This document shows positions 53,824-60,219 of a DNA stretch of 64,000 nt, one piece after another. The translations under genes and the position numbers were made by a program. Each line of letters starts with the position of its first letter. Positions within the stretch are counted from its first letter, which is position 1. Under the pieces are notes generated by a model. It was not told the DNA's origin, made no database searches, and worked only from the letters and a program-made list of their open reading frames with translations. This stretch comes from JACVRW01 sp963771715 (GTDB taxonomy: Bacteria > Actinomycetota > Thermoleophilia > Solirubrobacterales > Thermoleophilaceae): positions 124,001-188,000 of the forward strand of contig CAVYUQ010000016.1 of NCBI GenBank assembly GCA_963771715.1. Reading direction: 5' to 3'.

Positions 53824-54870
53824 ATGTCGCCGGGCGCGCTCACCCGCCGCGGACTGCTGCTCGCGGTCACGGCGATCTCCCTTTACCTGCTCGCGCCGGC
53901 CCTGATCGGGGTGTTCGGCGCGTTCGACGAGCTGGACGAGATCAGCCCGCTCTGGTTTCTCGCGATGGTGGCTCTCCAGGTGGGCAGCTTCGGCTGCATG
54001 TGGGGGATCCTGCGGCTGGCGGTGCGAACCCACCGCTGGCGGCCGGTGATCCTCTCGCAGCTCGCCGCCAACTCGTTCGCGAGGATCGTCCCGGGCGGGC
54101 CCGCGACCGTCGGCGCGGTGCAGTACTCGATGCTCGTGCGCGCCGGCGTACCCTCGGCGGCCGCGGCATCGGGCATCACCGCATCGGCCCTGGTCGTCTT
54201 CGCGACCCTGCTTGCCCTGCCGCTGCTCGCCCTGCCGGCGATCCTCACCGGCGTTACGGTCGACCCCACTCTGACCAAGGCCGCGCTGGCGGGCGCGATC
54301 GTCTTCGTCCTCATGGTCGCGGTGGGGGCAGCTTCCGTGATCTGGGACGAGCCGCTCGAGCTGATCGGCCGCGGGGCGCAGGCGCTCCTCAACCGGTTCC
54401 GGCGGCACCACGAGCCGCTCACGGCGCTCCCCGAGCGGCTGCTGCACGAGCGCGACATCGTGGTCGGCGTCCTCGGTCGCCAATGGTGGGAGGCCCTGCT
54501 GCTCGCGGCCGGTCGCTGGGTCCTCGACTACCTCACCCTGATCGCGGCCCTCTATGCCGTGGGCGCGACCCCGCGGGTGTCCCTTGTGCTGCTGGCGTTC
54601 TGCGCCGCGTCGCTGCTCGGCAACCTGCCGCTCACCCCAGGGGGGCTCGGCTTCGTCGAAGCCGGGCTCACGGGAACGCTCGCGCTCGCGGGAGTCGGCG
54701 CGGGCGCCGCCGTCGTGGCGACGCTCGCCTACCGGCTCGTCTCGTTCTGGCTCCCGATCCCCGCGGGCGCGGTGGCGGCGGTCATGCACCGGCGCCGTTA
54801 CGGCACCGCCGAGGTGGAGCCTCCGCCTACGCCTACGCCGCTACCGGCTCCAGACCGAACTCGGTCCTGA
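53824..54870 (+). CDS. flippase-like UPF0104 / lysylphosphatidylglycerol-synthase-TM protein
   Basis: 348 residues with about eight membrane helices. Family blocks: AANSFARIVPGGPATVGAVQ, ITASALVVFATLLALPLLAL, LLAAGRWVLDYLTLIAALYA and LGNLPLTPGGLGFVEAGLTG, which is the conserved PxxxGG motif. Only the membrane domain is present, without an aminoacyl-transferase domain, so it is more likely a lipid-linked substrate flippase than an LPG synthase. A second, divergent homologue is the C-terminal part of the glycosyltransferase gene at 32,549-34,885. It is 10 bases downstream of the AI-2E gene. Confidence 0.9.
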   Translation: MSPGALTRRGLLLAVTAISLYLLAPALIGVFGAFDELDEISPLWFLAMVALQVGSFGCMWGILRLAVRTHRWRPVILSQLAANSFARIVPGGPATVGAVQYSMLVRAGVPSAAAASGITASALVVFATLLALPLLALPAILTGVTVDPTLTKAALAGAIVFVLMVAVGAASVIWDEPLELIGRGAQALLNRFRRHHEPLTALPERLLHERDIVVGVLGRQWWEALLLAAGRWVLDYLTLIAALYAVGATPRVSLVLLAFCAASLLGNLPLTPGGLGFVEAGLTGTLALAGVGAGAAVVATLAYRLVSFWLPIPAGAVAAVMHRRRYGTAEVEPPPTPTPLPAPDRTRS

Positions 54871-55495
54871 ACTCGTTCGTGTCGTGCAGGCGCGGGAACG
54901 GCGTGTTCGGCACGTCCACGCCGAGCGCCTCGCAGATCGGCTCCCAGCCGTCCACGCCGAGCTCCCAGACGACGAGGCGATCCTCCGGCACGTAGGCCTT
55001 GATCTCCTCGATCCGGTCGTAGTACATCTGGCGCGTCCAGTCCCTGTCCTTGAAGTTGCCCTGGAAGTCGCCCTGCCAGATCAGCTTCTCGATGGCGCCC
55101 CACAGCTCCGGCGAGGGGCCCTCGCGGTTCGCGTCCTCGGGCAGCTCGCCCGCCATCGCGGCTTCCTTCACCGCGAGGATCGTGTTCTCGCAGCTCTTGT
55201 ACCAGCCGTCGAAGTCGCGGACGTTGAGCAGCACGGGCAGGTCCGAGTAATGGTCCACCAGCTCGCGCCAGCGCGACGCGGCGGGCCAGTCCACCGTGGC
55301 CTCCCACGGCTCGAATACCTCGTCCCAGTCGACGGGCTCGTTGTTCGCGATCTTGACCCAGTAGGGCAGGTCTCGATCCCGGTTCTCGCCGGTGATCAGG
55401 TCGATCATGTGGAACGTGGGGAGCCCGAGCTCCTCCAGCGCGCCTTTGAGCGACATGGTTCCGGTCCGGCCGAAGCCGACTCCAACCAACTTCAT
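54833..55495 (-). CDS. sulfotransferase-like protein, copy A
   Basis: 220 residues. Sulfotransferase family of the short bacterial type: the PAPS 5'-phosphosulfate loop is KLVGVGFGRTGTMSLKGALE and the 3'-phosphate region is PVLLNVRDFDGWYKSCENTI. A C-terminal LVVWELGVDGWEPICEALGV and PFPRLHDTNEFRTEF are conserved. The acceptor is unknown (lipid, glycan or small molecule). It is the downstream member of a tandem pair about 40% identical by eye to copy B. The gene overlaps the convergent flippase-like gene by 38 bases. Confidence 0.88.
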   Translation of the reverse strand: MKLVGVGFGRTGTMSLKGALEELGLPTFHMIDLITGENRDRDLPYWVKIANNEPVDWDEVFEPWEATVDWPAASRWRELVDHYSDLPVLLNVRDFDGWYKSCENTILAVKEAAMAGELPEDANREGPSPELWGAIEKLIWQGDFQGNFKDRDWTRQMYYDRIEEIKAYVPEDRLVVWELGVDGWEPICEALGVDVPNTPFPRLHDTNEFRTEFGLEPVAA

Positions 55496-55518
55496 CTGAG
55501 TTCCCCTTCTGTTGTGTT

Positions 55519-56268
55519 CTATGCGGACGCAGCCGCCGGGCCGGCGGGCCGCTTATCGGCCGGGTCCTCGCCGCCCTTGTTCTCCTCCCACCATGCGTTG
55601 AGCGCCTCGAGGGCGGGACCCATGATGAGGTTCTTCTGGAAGTTCTCCGTGTCGTTGACGTGCGGGAGCGGCGTCTCGGGAACGGCCACCTCGAGGAACT
55701 CGCAGAGCGGCTCCCAGCCCTCCTTCGGATTCCAGACGAGCAGCCGCTCCGAGGGCACGGTGTCGATCACCGTCTGGTTCCAGCGCTCCATCGAGTCGGC
55801 CATCGGGCCGGGCTCGCCGTTCGTGCCGGCCCACGCGCCGCGCTCGTCGCCGAAGTTCATCTCGGTCAGCAGGTCGACCCAGGCCGCGAACGGCGGATCG
55901 ATTTGGTAGCGCGCCCGCACCAGATGGTGAATCATCGTGTCGCCGTAGAAGACCTGGGTGATCGTGTTCTCCATGCTGCGCACCCACGAGTCGGCGTCGC
56001 GCACGCTCAGCAGGATCTTCGCGTCCGGATAGACGTCCATCAGCTCGCGCCAGTGGTAGGAGGCGGGCCAGTCGACCGCCGACTCCTTGCCCTCGAAGAT
56101 CTCGTCCCAGTCCGCGTCGCCCTCCAGCGCCTTGCGGTATTGAGGGACGCTCGTCTCCATGTCCATCATCATGTCGCGCATGTGGTAGCACGGCATGCCG
56201 AGCATCTCGAGGGCGATCATCTGGGTCGTCGTTGCCGTGCGCGGCAAGCCGGCGCCGATCAGCTTCAT
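55519..56268 (-). CDS. sulfotransferase-like protein, copy B
   Basis: 249 residues, paralogue of copy A. The PAPS loop is altered: KLIGAGLPRTATTTQMIALE (PRTATTT against GRTGTMS). The 3'-phosphate motif is kept (KILLSVRDADSWVRSMENTI). It has an extra acidic stretch after YHMRDMMMDMETSVPQY, and a longer C-terminal tail (GGEDPADKRPAGPAAASA). Conserved end: RLLVWNPKEGWEPLCEFLEV and LPHVNDTENFQKNL. An SD-like GGAGG lies upstream of the ATG at 56268. Copy A starts 23 bases after its stop, so the two are co-transcribed. Confidence 0.87.
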   Translation of the reverse strand: MKLIGAGLPRTATTTQMIALEMLGMPCYHMRDMMMDMETSVPQYRKALEGDADWDEIFEGKESAVDWPASYHWRELMDVYPDAKILLSVRDADSWVRSMENTITQVFYGDTMIHHLVRARYQIDPPFAAWVDLLTEMNFGDERGAWAGTNGEPGPMADSMERWNQTVIDTVPSERLLVWNPKEGWEPLCEFLEVAVPETPLPHVNDTENFQKNLIMGPALEALNAWWEENKGGEDPADKRPAGPAAASA

Positions 56269-56325
56269 GGGGGTTCCCAGCCTCCTGGAATTGACTTCAG
56301 GTTAAGCGAGCGCGGCGCAGGTTAG

Positions 56326-56556
56326 CTATCTGCGCCCGGTGATGAGCGAGACCGTGGCCGCCACTCCCCCGCCGATCACGAAGCCGGCCACGGCGGCGCC
56401 CACCAGCGCGGCCTTGCGGTTCCGGATCAGCTGACCGCGCCAGTTCGTGATCTCGGTCATCTTCGACCGCAGGTCGTTCACGGAGAAGGCGAGCTCGCGG
56501 CGCGTCTCCTCGATCGACGCACGGATCATCTCGGGGCTCTGGCTCCCGCGTGCCAC
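56326..56556 (-). CDS. DUF3618 family small membrane protein
   Basis: 76 residues. The DUF3618 pattern is present: PEMIRASIEETRRELAFSVN, DLRSKMTEITNWRG, followed by one membrane helix (AALVGAAVAGFVIGGGVAAT). It is the last gene of a four-gene envelope operon and starts at a GTG overlapping the stop of the holin-like gene. DUF3618 proteins are widespread in actinobacteria next to DUF4235 and holin-like proteins; their role (envelope stress or cell shape) is not established. Confidence 0.88.
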   Translation of the reverse strand: MARGSQSPEMIRASIEETRRELAFSVNDLRSKMTEITNWRGQLIRNRKAALVGAAVAGFVIGGGVAATVSLITGRR

Positions 56557-57032
56557 TACGCCTTCACCTCCTTGCCTCGCTCGAGGCTCCTGGATACCTG
56601 GTCGTGTTCGATCTTCCCCGCCTCGAGGTCGGCGCGCGTGCGCCTCGCCTCCTCGATCGCCATCCCCGGCGTGGGCGGCGAGCCCTTCTTGAACAACCGG
56701 AAGGCAAGCAGGCCGGCGAGGATCGCCAGCAGGAACAGCGCGCCGGTGACCACCGCGAAGCCCGCCCAGTTGTTGTCCTCCCAGTTGAAGACGTCGTTGA
56801 GGAACCAGGCGAGGCCGTGGAAGAAGGTGGTGATCCCGAACACCACGAACACGCCGGCGGCGGCCGCAACGGCCGCGCCCCTGGTGAGCTTCGAGAGCTT
56901 GTCCTTGATCTCCGCCTTCGCGAGCTCGATCTCCTGGGAGATGAGCAGCGACGCCTTCTCGGAGACCTCTGAGACGATCTCGCCGAGCGACTTGGCGGCG
57001 TCGTCCTGGGGGGGCAGTCCGTCGGTGGTCAC
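56556..57032 (-). CDS. phage-holin-like / DUF1469 membrane protein
   Basis: 158 residues. An N-terminal amphipathic part (LGEIVSEVSEKASLLISQEI, ELAKAEIKDKLSKLTRGAAV) is followed by two membrane helices (AAAAGVFVVFGITTFFHGLA and GFAVVTGALFLLAILAGLLA) and a charged C-terminal helix. This is the actinobacterial 'holin superfamily III'/DUF1469 protein. It is not a phage gene in this setting: there are no phage neighbours and it is in the DUF3618 operon. GTG start overlapping the upstream gene. Confidence 0.88.
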   Translation of the reverse strand: MTTDGLPPQDDAAKSLGEIVSEVSEKASLLISQEIELAKAEIKDKLSKLTRGAAVAAAAGVFVVFGITTFFHGLAWFLNDVFNWEDNNWAGFAVVTGALFLLAILAGLLAFRLFKKGSPPTPGMAIEEARRTRADLEAGKIEHDQVSRSLERGKEVKA

Positions 57033-57209
57033 CGCGTGAGTCTCCTCAGGAGGATGGCAAGCGCGAGCCCGCCGGCGAAGGCGGCGCCCACGAAGGCCTC
57101 GGGGCGCTCGGCAAAGGGGTCGTCGTCGCTGCCGACGCTGAGCGGGCTCTCACCCAGCGCGCCCGGTGGCGCCCTCGTTCACGGTGGTGGGCTCGTCCTC
57201 GTCTGCCAT
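57029..57209 (-). CDS. small membrane protein, about 59 aa, one frame break
   Basis: ATG 57209 gives MADEDEPTTVNEGATG. After a one-base repair near 57163 the frame continues ALGESPLSVGSDDDPFAERP and EAFVGAAFAGGLALAILLRR to the TGA at 57029-57031. It has an acidic N-terminus and one C-terminal membrane helix. It overlaps both neighbours as the rest of the operon does. The frame break falls in a GGCGC-rich run, which suits a sequencing error. No named family. Confidence 0.6.
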
Positions 57210-57346
57210 CAGTCGATCGGTGGATCCTCCTTGAAGACCCGTATCCAGATCTGTGCCGCAATCTTGGTGGAGACGATCGTGGCGAGTGCGCCCACGCCGG
57301 CCAGCAGGCCGCCCCACATGAGCCGCTTGACGATGTCGTTGTCCAT
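57209..57346 (-). CDS. DUF4235-like small membrane protein, 45 aa
   Basis: ATG 57346; product MDNDIVKRLMWGGLLAGVGA, then LATIVSTKIAAQIWIRVFKE and a closing DPPID. One membrane helix followed by the TKIAAQIWxxxxKEDPP motif typical of DUF4235 proteins. It is the first gene of the small-envelope-protein set and starts 11 bases after the TetR stop, so TetR and these genes form one transcription unit. Confidence 0.7.
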   Translation of the reverse strand: MDNDIVKRLMWGGLLAGVGALATIVSTKIAAQIWIRVFKEDPPID

Positions 57347-57357
57347 AGGCGCCGGAT

Positions 57358-57990
57358 TCAACCAGACGCGGCCGGGCGACCATCGACGCAGTTCTCCAGG
57401 CCTCCGCAGATGGCCTCGACGACCATGTCCTTCGCGCGCTCGAACTCGTCGTCGCCGCGCGGCAGCACCTCGAAGATCCAGCCTGTCAGGAGCTGCTCGA
57501 TCGCCCCGTAGAAGCACATGGCGGCGAACTCGGCGGGGATGCCGGACTTGAACGACCCCTCCTCGCGCGCCGACTCGACGATCGCCGCGATGCCCTCGTA
57601 GGCCTTGCGGATCTCGTCGAGGTGGAGGGCGCCGAACGAGTTGGCGGCCCGCGTGACCTCGACGATGATCACCTTCATCAGGTCGGGGTCGTGGCGGTAG
57701 GAGTCGATGATGAAGCCCGCCACCGAGCGCAGCTTGTCGCGCGAGGACAGGTCGCGCGCGTCGATCTCGCCGATCGCGTCGAGCATGATCTGCCAGCGCT
57801 CGAGGAAGAGCGTGTTGAGGATCTCCTCCTTCGAGTTGAAGTAGTGGTAGACGAGCCCGTACGCCACGCCGGCCTCGTCGGCCACGTCCGAGACGCGACA
57901 GTGGTGGAAGCCCTGGCGCGCGAAGACGCGCACGGCCGCGTCGAGGATCATGCGCCGCTTGTCGGGCGCGCTCTTTACCGCGGCGGCCAT
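57358..57990 (-). CDS. TetR-family transcriptional regulator
   Basis: 210 residues. The N-terminal TetR helix-turn-helix is clear: KRRMILDAAVRVFARQGFHH, RVSDVADEAGVAYGLVYHYF, NSKEEILNTLFLERWQIMLD. The C-terminal ligand/dimer domain resembles fatty-acid-responsive regulators (VTRAANSFGALHLDEIRKAY, AMCFYGAIEQLLTGWIFEVL). Its ATG overlaps the nitrilase stop (TAATG). A near-perfect palindrome 24 bases upstream of the nitrilase start (58848-58867) is a plausible self-operator controlling the nitrilase-TetR-DUF4235-holin-DUF3618 unit. Confidence 0.92.
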   Translation of the reverse strand: MAAAVKSAPDKRRMILDAAVRVFARQGFHHCRVSDVADEAGVAYGLVYHYFNSKEEILNTLFLERWQIMLDAIGEIDARDLSSRDKLRSVAGFIIDSYRHDPDLMKVIIVEVTRAANSFGALHLDEIRKAYEGIAAIVESAREEGSFKSGIPAEFAAMCFYGAIEQLLTGWIFEVLPRGDDEFERAKDMVVEAICGGLENCVDGRPAASG

Positions 57991-58823
57991 TATGCGGTGA
58001 CCCCCTCGGGCCAGCGGTAGGCGCCGTCGACGCGGTTGGCGAGGCTGGGGAGCTTCTCGCGTATCTCGTCCTGGCGTGCGAGGTCGAGCTCCGCGGCGAT
58101 CACGTGCTCGCCCTCCATCGGGGCGCGGGCGAGGACCTCGCCCCAGGGGTCGACGATCATCGAGTTGCCGTAGCTGTCCTGGTCGGTGCCCGGCAGGTTG
58201 CCCTGACCCGGCGCGATCACGAAGACCTGGTCCTCGATCGCGCGGGCTCGCAAGAGCACCTCCCAGTGGGCCTCGCCGGTGATGCGCGTGAAGTTCGCCG
58301 GCACCGTGACGATCCGCGCGCCGCGCAACGCGAGGATCCGGTAGAGCTCGGGGAAGCGCAGGTCGTAGCAGATGGTTAGGCCGAGGCCCGCGCCGCTCGC
58401 CGTCTCGGAGAGGACGATCTCGTCCGCGGGCTCGGAGTGCTCCGACTCGCGGTAGACCGTGCCCTCGACCTCGATGTCGAACATGTGGATCTTGCGGTAG
58501 ACCGCGCGGATCTCGCCGTGGGGCCCGACGTGGACGGACGTGTTGGAGATGCGCTCGCGCCCCTCGCGGCGCTCGGCGATCGAGCCCGCCACGAGGTCGA
58601 TCCCGAGCTCCTGCGCGAGCCCGCGCGCCCACCCGACCGGCCGGCCCTCGAGCGGCTCCGCGCCCGCGAGGTAGTCGGCCGACGCGCCCCGGATGTCGAG
58701 GCGCTCGGGCAGCACCACCAGCTCGGCGCCGTCCGCCGCCGCGGCGCGCACGAGGCGCTCCGCCGACGCGAGGTTCGCCTCGGTGTCGGTCGTGCACTGA
58801 AGTTGGACCGCAGCTGCGCGCAT
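57990..58823 (-). CDS. carbon-nitrogen hydrolase (nitrilase superfamily, Nit-like)
   Basis: 277 residues. The Glu-Lys-Cys triad is present: Glu in ELVVLPERLDIRG, Lys in VYRKIHMFDIEV, Cys in LGLTICYDLRFPELYRILAL. The YGNSMIVDPWGEVLARAPME and RAIEDQVFVIAPGQGN blocks fit the Nit1/Nit2 (omega-amidase or deaminated-glutathione amidase) branch. Predicted to hydrolyse an amide; the exact substrate is unknown. First gene of the TetR-controlled operon. Confidence 0.92.
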   Translation of the reverse strand: MRAAAVQLQCTTDTEANLASAERLVRAAAADGAELVVLPERLDIRGASADYLAGAEPLEGRPVGWARGLAQELGIDLVAGSIAERREGRERISNTSVHVGPHGEIRAVYRKIHMFDIEVEGTVYRESEHSEPADEIVLSETASGAGLGLTICYDLRFPELYRILALRGARIVTVPANFTRITGEAHWEVLLRARAIEDQVFVIAPGQGNLPGTDQDSYGNSMIVDPWGEVLARAPMEGEHVIAAELDLARQDEIREKLPSLANRVDGAYRWPEGVTA

Positions 58824-58847
58824 CAGCCCTGTATCGCTCCTCCCAGC

Positions 58848-58867
58848 GATTGACTGACCAGTCAATC
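58848..58867. promoter_or_regulatory. perfect palindrome, probable TetR operator
   Basis: GATTGACT and AGTCAATC are perfect inverted arms around GACC. This is the size and TGAC/GTCA style of many TetR operators. It lies 24 bases upstream of the nitrilase ATG (58823, minus strand), where a promoter for the nitrilase-TetR operon would sit. The MBL-fold gene of the next operon ends 12 bases further on, so no other promoter is expected here. Confidence 0.7.
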
Positions 58868-58878
58868 TGGGAGTGTAC

Positions 58879-60219
58879 CTAGGGCTCGAACGCGTACGAG
58901 GAGCCGCGCTTCAGGAAGCGTGACTTCATGCGCCCGCGGCTGTCCTTCTGGCGGGCGGCCACGAGATCCTCGACCATCTGCATGTGCGTCCTCCGGTCGT
59001 CGGTGCCGCACACCTCCACACTGCTGTTGAACCACAGCTTGAAGGGGCCGTCGGCGCCGGCGTGCGTGCCGCGCGCCCGTGGTTCGAGGCGGGAGTCGAT
59101 GATCCGGTTCAGAACGTCCTTCTCCGGGTTGTGGTGGTCGCCGTTGCCGCACAGCACGTAGTGGTCGGCGGTCACCCGGCGGCAGAAGTCCGCCTTGACG
59201 TTCGCCGTGGCGCCGTGGTGCTGGACCTTCAGCACGTCCACGTGGATCCCCTCCCCCGGCTTGAGCACCCCGGCGCGCTCGAGACCCTCCACGATGTCCT
59301 CCCCCGCGCCGTCGCCCGTGAGGAGCACCCTCTTCCCGCCCTCCTCGGCCAGCAGCATCAGCGACGCGAGGTTGGGCTCGGTGATCCCGGCGCGCTTGGG
59401 GACGACGCTCATGCTGAGCCGGTCGCTGAACTCACGTGCCCGCTCCTGGGTCGCCATGTTGAAGCCCGCCACGTCGCCCGTCTCGAGGCGCTTCGCGTCG
59501 TCGCGCATGTCCTCGACGACCTTCTCCAGCTTGCCCTCGTTCTTGACGTCGGAGACCCAGTCGGCCCACCACTTGCGCAGCCGCTGAAGGTGGTCCTGGT
59601 GCGGGCCGATGACGGTGAGCTTCAGCGAGCCGATCCTGATCGGGCGCTGGCCGTCGCGGGCCATCGCGAGCTTCTTGCCGAACTCCTTGTTGAGAGGGAT
59701 GTCGAGCTGATCCGCGCCGACGCGATGTGACACACGCAAGGCTGAGGTGACGCCCGTGACGAGCTCGCGCATCCGGGCTGCCTCCTCGAGGTCGGCCGAG
59801 CGAGGCGAGGCCTCGAACAGCGCGGCGCTGGCAGCCAGCGCGTCCTCGATGGGGCCCGTGTTCTTGTCGAGCTGCATGTGGAACGCGTTGTGCCAGATGC
59901 CGCCGATCTCGGGCGGGCGCGGCACCTTGGGCCGCTTGGCATTGGGGTTCTTGGCCACCTTGTCCTGGAAGTCGAAGGTACGCCACTCGAGCTCGTCGCT
60001 CAGGAGCTTCAGGACTCCCCCGATGTGGTCGTCGTCGATGTGCGAGACGTACAGGAGGTCGATCGGCTGCTTCTGGTCGCGGAGCCTGCCGAGCGCGGGC
60101 GCCACGTGGTCTCGGTAGGCGTCGTCCATCCCGCCGTCGACCAGCACGCGGTTCTTGCCGTCCGCGCTCGTCACGAGCAGGCAGTCGCCACTGCTGGCCT
60201 GGAAGACGTCGATTCTCAC
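58879..60219 (-). CDS. ComEC-like metallo-beta-lactamase-fold hydrolase
   Basis: 446 residues. The MBL fold of the ComEC/Rec2 type is recognised: FQASSGDCLLVTSADG, VLVDGGMDDAY, metal site SHIDDDHIGGVLKLLSDE (H60, D62, D64, H65), KRVLLTGDGAGEDIVEGL, VLKVQHHGATANVKADFCRR and the later DHYVLCGNGDHHNP. Unlike ComEC it has no membrane helices, so it is a soluble enzyme. A middle insertion of about 200 residues (LEEAARMRELVTGVTSALRV) is helical. The start overlaps the stop of the subtilase gene by four bases, so the two are made together. A nuclease or phosphodiesterase role is possible, but the substrate is unknown. Confidence 0.87.
   Translation of the reverse strand: MRIDVFQASSGDCLLVTSADGKNRVLVDGGMDDAYRDHVAPALGRLRDQKQPIDLLYVSHIDDDHIGGVLKLLSDELEWRTFDFQDKVAKNPNAKRPKVPRPPEIGGIWHNAFHMQLDKNTGPIEDALAASAALFEASPRSADLEEAARMRELVTGVTSALRVSHRVGADQLDIPLNKEFGKKLAMARDGQRPIRIGSLKLTVIGPHQDHLQRLRKWWADWVSDVKNEGKLEKVVEDMRDDAKRLETGDVAGFNMATQERAREFSDRLSMSVVPKRAGITEPNLASLMLLAEEGGKRVLLTGDGAGEDIVEGLERAGVLKPGEGIHVDVLKVQHHGATANVKADFCRRVTADHYVLCGNGDHHNPEKDVLNRIIDSRLEPRARGTHAGADGPFKLWFNSSVEVCGTDDRRTHMQMVEDLVAARQKDSRGRMKSRFLKRGSSYAFEP

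Noticed and set aside
53824..54870. Lysylphosphatidylglycerol synthase (MprF)
   Set aside because: Only the membrane domain is present; the aminoacyl-transferase domain is missing.
56556..57032. Holin-like protein as a prophage remnant
   Set aside because: It belongs to the DUF3618/DUF4235-like actinobacterial operon and there are no phage genes nearby.
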